NCBI GenBank assembly: GCA_963789025.1
Contig: CAWBIT010000003.1
Span: 620,001-684,000, forward strand
Reading direction: 5' to 3'
Length of the DNA: 64,000 nucleotides
Origin: AP-15 sp963789025
Lineage (GTDB): Bacteria; Pseudomonadota; Alphaproteobacteria; ATCC43930; CGMCC-115725
The notes under the pieces were generated by a model that saw nothing but the letters and a program-made list of their open reading frames with translations, made no database searches and was not told the origin of the DNA. This document shows, piece by piece, positions 47,288 to 56,191 of the stretch (its first letter is position 1; every line of letters begins with the position of its first letter). The translations under genes and the position numbers were made by a program.

Positions 47288-48267
47288 GGCGGCGTGAGTT
47301 CATCACGATATTCGCCGGCGCGGCGGGCGCGTGGCCGCGCGAGGCACTGGCGCAGCAATCGGCGATTCCCGTGATCGGGTTTCTGAGTAGCGCATCGCCC
47401 AAGGCTTACGCGGGTCGAGTCGCGGCCTTTCGCAAAGGTCTGAATGAGTTGGGTTACATCGACGGTCGGGACGTGGCGATTGAATTTCGTTGGGCGCAAG
47501 GCCGATACGATCGGCTGCCGGTATTCGCCGCCGAGTTGGTCAGCCAAAATGTCGCGGTGATCGTCTCCAGCGGCGGCGACGTCGCGGCCCTCTCCGCGAA
47601 GGCAGCAACCTCTTCGATACCGATAGTGACGGTGAGCGGCACCGATCCGGTGCAAACGGGACTCATCGCCAGCTTCAACCGGCCGGGCGGCAACATCACC
47701 GGCGCAAGCTTTGTCGCGACCGAGTTGGAGACAAAGCGGCTGGAGCTATTGCGCGATCTGGTGCCTGCAGCCGCGCTGATTGGGATACTCATCAACCCGG
47801 CCAATCCGGCTGCCGAGAGCCGGTCGAAAGACCTGCAGATGGCGGCTCGCACACTCGAACGGGAAATTGGCATTGTGAGCGCGAGCTGTGAAAGCGAACT
47901 GGAAACGGCGTTCGCGACCTTGATCCAACAGCGCGCCGGTGCGCTCCTCGTCAGCACGGACGGTGCCCTCATCCCATACCGCCAGTTGATCGTCGAGCTG
48001 GCCGAGAAGAGCCGCCTGCCGGCGATGTATGGATCGCGTTATTACCCGGAGGTGGGTGGGCTGATGGCCTACGCGAGCGATCTCGGTGAACTCGGGCGGC
48101 GCATGGCCGATGACGTGCACCAGATCCTGAACGGGGCCAAACCAGGCGATATCCCGATTTTTCAACCAACCAAATTCGTGTTCGTCATCAATCTGAAAGC
48201 AGCCAAGGCGATCGACCTCACGATCCCGCCGTCCCTGCTCGCAGCCGCCGACGAGGTGATCGAATGA
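47284..48267 (+). CDS. ABC-type substrate-binding protein (PF04392), array copy 2
   Basis: 327 residues, apparently intact. Starts MRRREFITIFAGAAGAWPRE: a twin-arginine-like RRREF followed by a hydrophobic stretch and 'ALAQQ', so an exported periplasmic protein. The two-lobe type I binding fold has 'IPVIGFLSSASPKAYAGRVA' at the start, 'NRPGGNITGASFV' in the hinge region and 'GDIPIFQPTKFVFVINLKAA' near the end. Its first 225 residues are almost identical to copy 3, but the last 100 differ from copy 3 and resemble copies 1, 6 and 7. Overlaps both neighbours by four bases. Confidence 0.9.
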   Translation: MRRREFITIFAGAAGAWPREALAQQSAIPVIGFLSSASPKAYAGRVAAFRKGLNELGYIDGRDVAIEFRWAQGRYDRLPVFAAELVSQNVAVIVSSGGDVAALSAKAATSSIPIVTVSGTDPVQTGLIASFNRPGGNITGASFVATELETKRLELLRDLVPAAALIGILINPANPAAESRSKDLQMAARTLEREIGIVSASCESELETAFATLIQQRAGALLVSTDGALIPYRQLIVELAEKSRLPAMYGSRYYPEVGGLMAYASDLGELGRRMADDVHQILNGAKPGDIPIFQPTKFVFVINLKAAKAIDLTIPPSLLAAADEVIE

Positions 48268-49247
48268 GGCGGCGTGAGTTCATCACGATATTCGCCGGCG
48301 CGGCGGGCGCGTGGCCGCGCGAGGCACTGGCGCAGCAATCGGCGATTCCCGTGATCGGGTTTCTGAGTAGCGCGTCGCCCAAGGCTTATGCGGGTCGAGT
48401 CGCGGCCTTTCGCAAAGGTCTGAATGAGTTGGGTTACATCGACGGTCGGGACGTGGCGATTGAATTTCGTTGGGCGCAAGGCCAATACGATCGGCTGCCG
48501 GTATTCGCCGCCGAGTTGGTCAGCCAAAATGTCGCGGTGATCGTCTCCAGCGGCGGCGACGTCGCGGCCCTCTCCGCGAAGGCAGCAACCTCTTCGATAC
48601 CGATAGTGACGGTGAGCGGCACCGATCCGGTGCAAACGGGACTTATCGCCAGCTTCAACCGGCCGGGCGGCAACATCACCGGCGCAAGCTTTGTCGCGAC
48701 CGAGTTGGAGACAAAGCGGCTGGAGCTATTGCGCGATCTGGTGCCTGCAGCCGCGCTGATTGGGATACTCATCAACCCGGCCAATCCGGCTGCCGAGAGC
48801 CGGTCGAAAGACCTGCAGATGGCGGTTCGCACACTCGAACGGGAAATTCACATTGTGAGCGCGAGCAGTGAAAGCGAACTGGAAACGGCGTTCGCGACCT
48901 TGATCCAACAGCGCGCCGGTGCGCTCCTCGTCAGCACCGATTCGTTCTTTACAAGTCAGCGCGACCAACTCGTCGCGCTGGCCGCGCGGCACGCGCTGCC
49001 CACCATTTATGCATGGCGTGAGTTTGTCGAAGCGGGCGGATTGGCGAGCTACGGGCCAATCATCAACGAAGTTTACCGCCAAGTCGGGATCTACACGGCC
49101 CGGATTCTCAAGGGTGAAAAGCCCGCCGACCTGCCCTTCCTGCGGCCGACCAGGTTCGAGCTGGTGATCAATCTCAAGACCGCCGCAGCGCTCGGCCTCA
49201 CGATTCCGCCATTGGCACTCGCCCGCGCCGACGAGGTCATCGAGTGA
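48264..49247 (+). CDS. ABC-type substrate-binding protein (PF04392), array copy 3
   Basis: 327 residues, intact. About eight base changes separate it from copy 2 over the first 680 bases; then it diverges abruptly at 'LLVSTDSFFTSQRDQLVALA' and ends 'GLASYGPIINEVYRQVGIYT', 'PADLPFLRPTRFELVINLKT' and 'LTIPPLALARADEVIE'. Signal peptide with RRREF as in copy 2. The two forms share the N-lobe but have different C-terminal thirds, which contribute to the ligand cleft, so they may bind different solutes (inference). Confidence 0.9.
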   Translation: MRRREFITIFAGAAGAWPREALAQQSAIPVIGFLSSASPKAYAGRVAAFRKGLNELGYIDGRDVAIEFRWAQGQYDRLPVFAAELVSQNVAVIVSSGGDVAALSAKAATSSIPIVTVSGTDPVQTGLIASFNRPGGNITGASFVATELETKRLELLRDLVPAAALIGILINPANPAAESRSKDLQMAVRTLEREIHIVSASSESELETAFATLIQQRAGALLVSTDSFFTSQRDQLVALAARHALPTIYAWREFVEAGGLASYGPIINEVYRQVGIYTARILKGEKPADLPFLRPTRFELVINLKTAAALGLTIPPLALARADEVIE

Positions 49248-50227
49248 GGCGTCGCGATTTCATCGGCATAATTTACGGCGCTGCTTTGACATTGCCCTTT
49301 AGCGCCGCTGCTCAGCAGCCGGGCAAGGTCTGGCGAATAGGCGATGTGACTGTGGTTGGACCCGCGCGCGGTCGAATCTTTGCGCAAGCGCTCGAACAGC
49401 GCCTGGCTGACCTCGGCTATGTGCAGGGTCGGAATATCGTGCTGTTGGACCGACTTTCGGATCCGCAGCCGGACAAAATAGAAGAGGCTATTATCTCGTT
49501 GGTCCCGCAAGTCGACCTGTTGGTTGTGTGGGGAAATGCCGGAATGCCAGCGAAGAAATTAGCCGGTGGCGTGCCGACGGTGTTCATATCGATCGGTTTC
49601 CCAGTGGAGCTTGGGCTCGTCGAAAGCCTCGCGCACCCCGGTGGAAACATGACCGGCATAGCTGCCGAAGCCGCGTTTGAGACAAACGGAAAGAGACTGC
49701 AGATTCTCAAAGAGATCGTGCCGAACCTCAGGCGAGTGGCGGTCCTTCGCGACGTCGCTGACCAGATGGCCGCCGGATTGGAATGGGCAGCGCTGGACCA
49801 AGCGGCACGCGAGCTCGGGCTGACCCTCGTGCCCGTCGACATCAAATCGGCCGACGAACTCGAAATGGCGTTTGCCAGTATGAAAAAGAGCGGGGCAGAG
49901 GCCCTCTTTGCGACGCGTACAGCCCTTCTCGCTGCTGCTGTCCAGCAGATCGCCGATCTCACGCTCGCAGCCCACCTCCCTTCGTGCCACGCCTTCAGAG
50001 CCGCAGTTATGGTCGGAGGATTGGTGAGCCTCGACGCCGATCGTCTGGCAATGACCCGGCAGGCCGCCGCGCAAATCGACAAGATCATTAAAGGGACCAG
50101 CCCTGCCGACATCCCGGTCGAGCAGCCCACACGACTCGAGCTGTACATCAACTTGAAGACCGCCCGCCTGCTGAACCTGACCATCCCGCCGACATTGCTC
50201 GCCCTCGCCGACGAGGTCATCGAATGA
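49244..50227 (+). CDS. ABC-type substrate-binding protein (PF04392), array copy 4
   Basis: 327 residues, starting at a GTG that overlaps the previous stop (GTGA). Signal region MRRRDFIGIIYGAALTLPFS then 'AAAQQ'. A divergent subtype: 'GKVWRIGDVTVVGPARGRIF', 'VDLLVVWGNAGMPAKKLAGG', 'AHPGGNMTGIAAEAAFETNG' and 'ADIPVEQPTRLELYINLKTA'. The C-terminal third is the one duplicated in the eroded fragment at 45969-46298. No damage seen. Confidence 0.88.
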   Translation: MRRRDFIGIIYGAALTLPFSAAAQQPGKVWRIGDVTVVGPARGRIFAQALEQRLADLGYVQGRNIVLLDRLSDPQPDKIEEAIISLVPQVDLLVVWGNAGMPAKKLAGGVPTVFISIGFPVELGLVESLAHPGGNMTGIAAEAAFETNGKRLQILKEIVPNLRRVAVLRDVADQMAAGLEWAALDQAARELGLTLVPVDIKSADELEMAFASMKKSGAEALFATRTALLAAAVQQIADLTLAAHLPSCHAFRAAVMVGGLVSLDADRLAMTRQAAAQIDKIIKGTSPADIPVEQPTRLELYINLKTARLLNLTIPPTLLALADEVIE

Positions 50228-51198
50228 GGCGGCGCGATTTCATCTTCCTTTTGGCTGGCGCGACGGCGGCATGGCCGCTCGCTCTGCGCGCGCAGCAGGC
50301 CGGGAAAATTTACACGGTGGGCTCCTTGACTGCGGGCGCTCCGATACCGGGGATTACAACTCTGGGCGACACGCTCCGTGAGCTGGGGTGGATCGAAGGT
50401 AAGAATATCGCCTTCGAGCGTCGATACGCGGAGAATCGGCTCGATCGGCTGCCCGCGCTGGCTGCTGAATTGGTCGGCCTCAAAGTCGACGTAATCGTGG
50501 CAGCGGGAACCCTCGCGCCTCTCGCCGCAAAGCGCGCGACGACAACGATCCCGATCGTCATGACTGCCGCCGGCGACCCCGTCGGTAGCGGGCTCGTCCC
50601 AAACCTGGCACGACCCGGGGGGAACGTCACCGGTCTCAGTCTGATGGTGCCAGACTTAGGCGGAAAGCGGTTGGAGCTGCTCAAGGAGCTCCTCCCCCAC
50701 ATGTCGCGCGTCGCGGTGCTGTGGAATGCGGCCAACCCCTATCCCGCGCTGGTCTTCAAAGAGACCGAGCGAGCGGCCCAAACCTTGGGGATCGAGGTTC
50801 AGTCTGTTGAGGTACAAGAACCGAATGACTTCGGCAATGCGTTCGAAGCTGCGGAACGGCACCAGCCGGACGCCCTAATCATGGTCGAAGACCCCCTCAC
50901 GATCGACTTTCGCAAGCAGATAGCCGATTTTGCCCTGACCCACCGATTGCCGGCGATGAACGGGTTCAGGCAGTTTGTCGATGCCGGCGGCCTAATGGCG
51001 TATGGCGCCAGCCTTTCGGATTTGCTGCGGCGCGCCGCCGGGTATGTGGACAAAATCCTCAGGGGTGCCAAACCGTCCGACCTGCCGGTCGAGCAGCCCA
51101 CAAAATTCGAGCTGATTATCAATCTGAAGACGGCGAAGGCGCTCGGCATCGAGATCCCGCCCATGCTGCTGGCGCGCGCCGACGAGCTGATCGAATGA
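50224..51198 (+). CDS. ABC-type substrate-binding protein (PF04392), array copy 5
   Basis: 324 residues, intact, a fourth subtype. Signal region MRRRDFIFLLAGATAAWPLA then 'LRAQQ'. Conserved points: 'LRELGWIEGKNIAFERRYAE', 'IPIVMTAAGDPVGSGLVPNL', 'ARPGGNVTGLSL', 'FVDAGGLMAYGASLSDLLRR' and 'SDLPVEQPTKFELIINLKTA'. Closest to the standard members of the family found in large numbers in Bradyrhizobium-like genomes (recalled). Overlaps both neighbours by four bases. Confidence 0.9.
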   Translation: MRRRDFIFLLAGATAAWPLALRAQQAGKIYTVGSLTAGAPIPGITTLGDTLRELGWIEGKNIAFERRYAENRLDRLPALAAELVGLKVDVIVAAGTLAPLAAKRATTTIPIVMTAAGDPVGSGLVPNLARPGGNVTGLSLMVPDLGGKRLELLKELLPHMSRVAVLWNAANPYPALVFKETERAAQTLGIEVQSVEVQEPNDFGNAFEAAERHQPDALIMVEDPLTIDFRKQIADFALTHRLPAMNGFRQFVDAGGLMAYGASLSDLLRRAAGYVDKILRGAKPSDLPVEQPTKFELIINLKTAKALGIEIPPMLLARADELIE

Positions 51199-52192
51199 GG
51201 CGGCGCGATTTCGCGATCGGTCTGTTGCTCACGACTGCGTGGGGAGGGCACGGGCGCAAGAGCAGGCGAAGCAGCACCGGATTGCGATTGTCGAAGTAAG
51301 GTCCGCGGCCAGCATCGATGATCCCGGAAGTCGCCTATGGCAGCCGTTCTGGACGGAGCTACGCCGGCTGGGTGATGCCGAGGGACAAAACCTCGCCGTC
51401 GAGCGGTATTCCGTCGAGGGGCGGCCCGAGGGCGATGTGGATCTCGCTCGCGAGGTCGTCAATCGGAACCCGGAGGTGATCGTTGCTGTTAGCGGTCCCA
51501 TCGCCCGGGCCGTCAGGCGGCCGCTGGAACAATCCCAATCGTGGCCAGCGGCGATACCAGCTTCGAGGCGGTTGGCGACGAGCCTGGCGCGTCCGGGCGG
51601 CAAAATCACCGGCGTCATGTCTATGCGGGGGACGAAATCTATGGGAAGCTCCTTCAGATCCTCAAGGAAACCACCCCAGCGGCATCCAAGGTTGCGTTCC
51701 TGGCTATGCGCGGGTCGTGGGAAGGTGCCGCGGACAAAGGATCGGCAAGCGCTTCAGAATGCAAGCCAACGACTGCAAATCTCGCTGACCCCGATGCTGG
51801 TCGAGGAGTCGACACCGTCCGAATATCAGCGTGTGTTCGCTGAAATCGCAAGGGAGCAGTCGGACGCGATTATCGTACATCAGCGGCAGAAGTGCTGGCT
51901 CTCCCGCGAGTTAATCGTCGAGCTGGTCGAGAAAAGCCGCTTGCCGGCGATTTATCCCTGGCGTGAGTACGTGGAGGCGGGTGGGCTGATGGCCTATGCG
52001 AGCGATTTCGGCGAACTCGGGCGACGCATGGCTGACGATCTGCACGAGATCCTGAACCGGGCCAATCCGGGCGACATCCCGATTTATCTGCCCACCAAAT
52101 ACGAGCTCGTCATCAATCTAAAAGCCGCCAAGGCCCTCGGCCTTACGCTCCCGCCCGTACTTCTCGCAGCCGCCGACGAGGTGGTTGAATGA
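51195..52192 (+). pseudogene. PF04392 substrate-binding protein, array copy 6 (multiple frameshifts)
   Basis: The ATG at 51195 starts MRRRDFAIGLLLTTA but a one-base change throws the signal peptide out of frame with the rest. A long frame from the GTG at 51239 to 52192 looks intact but is not: between about 51510 and 51568, and again between about 51620 and 51755, family-like sequence ('GTIPIVASGDTSFEA', then 'YGKLLQILKETTPAASKVAF') lies in other frames. At least five indels are needed. The end is well preserved ('YPWREYVEAGGLMAYASDFG', 'LPPVLLAAADEVVE'). Same subtype as copies 1 and 7. Confidence 0.82.
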
Positions 52193-53164
52193 GGCGGCGT
52201 GATATCACGGCGGGTCTGCTGCTCGCGACGATAGTCCGAACGGTCCAAGCGCAGGAGCGGGGAAAGCAGCACCGCATTGCGATAGTCCGCCCCGCTGGTC
52301 CCGTCGCTTTGATCAACGCCACGGGAATTAGCTTCTATCAGGGGTTTTTCGCGGAGCTGGTCCGGCTGGGCGATGTCGAGGGACAAAACCTCACCGTCGA
52401 GCGGTATTCCGGCGAGGGACGGCCAGAGAGCTATGCCGATCTCGCTCGCGAGGTCGTCAACCGGAAGCCCGACGTGATCATCGCCATTACCTCTGCCATC
52501 GCGCAGGCGATTCGCGCGGCCACCGACACGGTACCGATTGTGTTCACCAGCGGCGATCCGATCCGGGCGGGACTGGTGACGAGCCTGGCGCACCCGGGCG
52601 GCAACATGACCGGTGTCAACGTTCAGGTCGATTTCGCAATCTGGGGAAAGCGCCTGCAGATCCTGAAGGAAGCCGTCCCTTCGATATCCAAGGTCGCGTT
52701 ACTGGATCTGCGTGGTTATTGGCAATATGATGTAGAGCTTCTACGCGAGCCGGCCCGACAACTGCAAATCTCCCTGGTCCATGTTGTCGAGAGTCGAACT
52801 ATGACCGAGATTCGGCGCGTTTTCGCTGAAATCGGGCGCTACCCTCTGGACGCGATCATGGTGGACACGCTGCTCTTCACAAAAACAGCTGATCGGCGAG
52901 CTGGACAATAGTATCCGGCTGTCTGCATCTATCCCTGGCGAGACTACGTGGAGGCGGGCGGGCTGATGGCGTACGGGGCCGACCTCGGCGAGGTCGGGCA
53001 GCGCATGGCCAATGACGTGCACGAGATCCTCAACGGAGCCAAACCGGTCGACAGTCCGATTTACCGACCGACCAGATTCGATGCCTGATAATCTGAAAAC
53101 AGCGAAAACGCCGGACTTGCCTGCCGCCGGTCACTGGTTGGGCAGCCGGCGCGGTGACGAATGA
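52189..53164 (+). pseudogene. PF04392 substrate-binding protein, array copy 7 (frameshifted, decayed 3' end)
   Basis: Opens normally: MRRRDITAGLLLATIVRTVQ, 'ERYSGEGRPESYADLAREVV' and 'AHPGGNMTGVNVQVDFAIWG', reading to about 52880. There 'ttcacaaaaacagctgatcg' has an indel and a stop follows at 52911. Two frame changes later the sequence resumes as 'IYPWRDYVEAGGLMAYGADL', then 'GEVGQRMANDVHEILNGAKP', and a stop after 'PTRFDA'. Decayed sequence continues to a last GAATGAGGCGG junction at 53159, where the next copy would begin. This 3' end is read antisense by the mannonate-dehydratase-like gene. Confidence 0.85.
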
Positions 53165-54185
53165 GGCGGGTCGCGAGCGGTGCGTAACGCTCAGGCGCCG
53201 GCATGATCGGCGGCGGCGCCAGCGCGTCGATGAGGGCCTGGATGTAGCCGTAGCAATAGGCGAACGCGACGCCGGAGGGGTCGCGGCCGTCGATCTGCGG
53301 GACGTGGTCCGGCATCAGCATGTAGGGGTAGCTGACGTCGCGATAGGCGGCGAGCGAGCGCGCCATGTCCATGTCGCCCTCGTCCGGGAAGGCTTCCATG
53401 AAGTCGAGCTTGCGTCCCTTGATGTTGCGGAAATGCACGTTGAAGATCTTTTGGCGCTCGCCGAACCAGCGGATCGCGTCGAAGATCTCGCGGGCCGGGT
53501 CGTCGAGCATCTCGGCGACGGTGCCCTGGCAGAAATTGAGCCCGTGATAGGGGCTCTCGTGCATCTGCACGAAGCGCTTCAGCCCCTCCACCGTGCCCAG
53601 AACACTCGTCACACCCCGGTAGCCGGGGGGCGTGTAAGGATCCTGCGGGTGGCAGGCGAGACGCACCTTGGCGGCGTTCGCGACCGGCACGACGGTGGCG
53701 AGGAAATGGTCGATCCGCTCCCAATACTCTTCCTCGGACACGGTGCCCGCGATCGTCGGCGGCGCGTTCTGGTCGGCGAGGCTCCAGCGAAACGCCGCAT
53801 TGCGTGAGCCGCCGCGCCCCATCTCGCGCTCGGTGCGCGGAATGCCGATGATCGTCAGGTTGTATTTCGCCGCAGGAATGCCGGCCGCGGCGAGCCGCTC
53901 GATCAGTGCGCAGATGCTGTCGATCTCGCGCTGCCGCTCGGGGTCCTTCCCCAGCAGGATGTGCGGACTATCCTGCTCCTCGATCGGACGCGACGACAGC
54001 GGCAATTGCACCATGTCCAGCGAAAGGCCGAACAACTCCACATGCTCGCGATGACGGTTCAGATTATCGAGGCTCCAGTGGTGAGGATTGCCGGGCGGGT
54101 CGACGCAGACATGGGTAACCCCGAGCTGCGCCCAGATCCTGTAGTCGGAATCGTCCCGCGGCCGGATCTGGGTCCCGACGTACAC
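53061..54185 (-). CDS. Mannonate dehydratase-like protein with an abnormal C-terminal tail
   Basis: 374 residues. UxuA-family TIM-barrel: 'VRLACHPQDPYTPPGYRGVT' (metal-binding HPxD-type site), 'SPYHGLNFCQGTVAEMLDD', 'IFNVHFRNIKGRKLDFMEAF' and 'DEGDMDMARSLAAYRD'. UxuA dehydrates D-mannonate to KDG, but the active-site variants here mean another sugar acid is possible. The last 33 or so residues, after 'PAPERYAPLA', are encoded by 53064-53163, which is antisense to the decayed end of array copy 7 ('SNLVGR' opposes 'RPTRFD'), so this tail is acquired and not part of the family. Last gene of a five-gene leftward operon. Confidence 0.85.
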   Translation of the reverse strand: MYVGTQIRPRDDSDYRIWAQLGVTHVCVDPPGNPHHWSLDNLNRHREHVELFGLSLDMVQLPLSSRPIEEQDSPHILLGKDPERQREIDSICALIERLAAAGIPAAKYNLTIIGIPRTEREMGRGGSRNAAFRWSLADQNAPPTIAGTVSEEEYWERIDHFLATVVPVANAAKVRLACHPQDPYTPPGYRGVTSVLGTVEGLKRFVQMHESPYHGLNFCQGTVAEMLDDPAREIFDAIRWFGERQKIFNVHFRNIKGRKLDFMEAFPDEGDMDMARSLAAYRDVSYPYMLMPDHVPQIDGRDPSGVAFAYCYGYIQALIDALAPPPIMPAPERYAPLATRLIRHRAGCPTSDRRQASPAFSLFSDYQASNLVGR

Positions 54186-54192
54186 GAAACCC

Positions 54193-55029
54193 TCAGAAAA
54201 AGGCGAGAGTGCGGATTCCGATGCTCTCGCGCGGCCGGGCGTGCGGCGGGGTGGTCGGATCGTCGAAGGCGGTGTGGGCGGTGAACCGGGCGCGGCCGTC
54301 TTTCATCGAGTCGTAGACCTTGAAAACCAGCGCCTCGTCGGGGCGCATCTGCGGGAACCAGTACCAGCGGTGCGCCGGGTTGTAGGTGATCGCGGAGGTT
54401 TGCCCGATCCGGTCCTGATATCTGCGCTCGGTCACCACCATGTCGTCGGGCGAGAGGCTCTGCGCGTCGGCGATCGCCAGAGGCCAGCACTCGACCGGGT
54501 GGCGGATCGGCCGCCATACCTGCACGATCGCAAAGCGACGCTGCAACAATTCGTCGGCTTCGTTCGGCAGCAAATCGCGCACCCGCTTCGGCGCCGACCA
54601 TTCGGTATAGTCGTTGTGCACGCGGCGCACGACCTCGCGGATCCTTGCGGCTTCGCGCAGATCCTGGTCCGGCGTGCGCAACGTGTGGTCGAAGACGACG
54701 ACGCGCTTGGCGCCGCTCTCGGCTTTCACCAACGCCTCCATCTCCGGGTAGTAGACCCGGCGGATCTCGTCTTCGTTGTAGAAATCCGCGACCTTAGTGT
54801 CGTGGTGGACAAACCGGAACCCGTCACGCTCGAGCGCGAAGCGGTCGGCATCGGGCCGGCCGTTGTGCAATACGACCCGTCGCGGGTCCGACTGGCCGCC
54901 GCCAACCCGTGTATCGGAGGCTCCCGGCGCGCCGACCAGCGAGACGGGCATGGCGCCGGTATCGACGAAATAGTTGAGCGTCGCTTCGATCGTTTCCGCG
55001 ACAGTGTCGAGCTCGGCGATCTGAACCAT
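54193..55029 (-). CDS. CmcJ/NvfI-like oxidoreductase family protein
   Basis: 278 residues. The family includes cephamycin CmcJ and fungal AsaB-like proteins, probable Fe/2-oxoglutarate-type oxygenases or desaturases with poorly known chemistry. Visible features: 'RVVVFDHTLRTPDQDLREAA', 'VRRVHNDYTEWSAPKRVRDL' (His-x-Asp), 'FAIVQVWRPIRHPVECWPLA', 'PAHRWYWFPQMRPDEALVFK' and 'YDSMKDGRARFTAHTAFDDP'. It lies 7 bases upstream of the mannonate-dehydratase-like gene and 78 bases downstream of the Gfo/Idh/MocA gene, in one leftward operon. Confidence 0.82.
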   Translation of the reverse strand: MVQIAELDTVAETIEATLNYFVDTGAMPVSLVGAPGASDTRVGGGQSDPRRVVLHNGRPDADRFALERDGFRFVHHDTKVADFYNEDEIRRVYYPEMEALVKAESGAKRVVVFDHTLRTPDQDLREAARIREVVRRVHNDYTEWSAPKRVRDLLPNEADELLQRRFAIVQVWRPIRHPVECWPLAIADAQSLSPDDMVVTERRYQDRIGQTSAITYNPAHRWYWFPQMRPDEALVFKVYDSMKDGRARFTAHTAFDDPTTPPHARPRESIGIRTLAFF

Positions 55030-55107
55030 GAGGGCTCCCTCGCATCAATTCGCGCAAAGATGATAGGGTCGCCCACCGGCCGATACAACTCCCTCGCCCC
55101 GCTCGCG

Positions 55108-56184
55108 TCAGCCATGCCAGCCATTGTAGCACGGATGATCGGGCGCAATCGGCAGATGGACGATGGCGCCCGTCGCGGCCGAATCATAAAGCGCAGTGAC
55201 GAGCTCCACTGACTGGCGGGCGTCGGCCAGGGTCACCGGCAAGGCGCCGCCGGTCGTCAGCGCACCGTGATACGCATCCATGAGTCCCTCGAAGCGGGAC
55301 GGCACGAAACGGTGACCCGCCAATGCGCCGGCAATGCGGTCGGCGGCTTCGGGCGATGCCGGAATGATCTGCCACGGTTCGTCGCCGGGAGCATAAGGCT
55401 TTTGGGAGCTCTCGAACGTCACGTGCTCAAAGCACAGGCGCAGCCGGCTGATCTCCTGGTGCGAACCCAGCGTCGCGGCGAGCGAGACGAGCGCACCGCT
55501 GCGCATCACGAGGCTGGCGACGGCGCAGTCCTCGACCTCGACCGGATTGACCCGTGTCGCCGTGCGCGCAAACACCGACAAAACGGGGCCCATCAGACAG
55601 GTCAGCAAATCGTGCGAATGGATCGCGTGCGTCAGCAACACGCCGCCGAGCTCGGTGGCCGGCCGTCCGCGCCACGGCGTCTGGTAATATTCAGCGGTGC
55701 GGCGCCAGGCTGTCTCGACCGTCGCGAGATAAGGTTTTCCTGCGATGCCCAGCTCGATGATCCGCTTGGCCTTTTGCAGGCCGTTGCCATAGCGGTATTG
55801 AAAGACCGGCATGACCCGCCCCGCCGCCTCCGCTTCGGCGGCACTGATGCGGTCGATTTCGGCGAGCGAGCCGGCCAGAGGCTTTTCGCAGACTACTTCC
55901 TTGCCGGCCGCCAATGCAGCGAGCGTCTGGGCGACGTGCAGCGCGGGCGGTGTGCAGATGTCGACAATGTCGACATCCTCCATCCGCAGCAAATCGTCGA
56001 TCGACTTGGTGCGGCGCTCAATGAAGAATTCGCCGCCGACTGCGGCCAGCCCCTTTTCGTCTATATCGCAGAGCGCCAAAACCTGAAATTTGTCGGGGTG
56101 GGCTCTGTATCCTGCGATATGGGCGCGGCCGATGCCGCAGCCGACAACGGCGACGTTCCAGATCCCGCTGTCTGCTCGCGGCAC
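55108..56184 (-). CDS. Gfo/Idh/MocA family oxidoreductase
   Basis: 358 residues. NAD(P)-dependent dehydrogenase of sugars, inositols or sugar acids. The Rossmann domain begins 'VAVVGCGIGRAHIAGYRAHP'; the diagnostic 'GKEVVCEKPLAG' (catalytic Lys) follows near residue 95, and 'LTHAIHSHDLLTCLMGPVLS' carries the catalytic His region. No signal peptide. It starts 7 bases after the stop of the DUF2786-like gene. With the mannonate-dehydratase-like and ThDP enzymes it suggests oxidation and cleavage of a sugar-like compound (inference). Confidence 0.92.
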   Translation of the reverse strand: MPRADSGIWNVAVVGCGIGRAHIAGYRAHPDKFQVLALCDIDEKGLAAVGGEFFIERRTKSIDDLLRMEDVDIVDICTPPALHVAQTLAALAAGKEVVCEKPLAGSLAEIDRISAAEAEAAGRVMPVFQYRYGNGLQKAKRIIELGIAGKPYLATVETAWRRTAEYYQTPWRGRPATELGGVLLTHAIHSHDLLTCLMGPVLSVFARTATRVNPVEVEDCAVASLVMRSGALVSLAATLGSHQEISRLRLCFEHVTFESSQKPYAPGDEPWQIIPASPEAADRIAGALAGHRFVPSRFEGLMDAYHGALTTGGALPVTLADARQSVELVTALYDSAATGAIVHLPIAPDHPCYNGWHG

Positions 56185-56191
56185 CGTTCTG

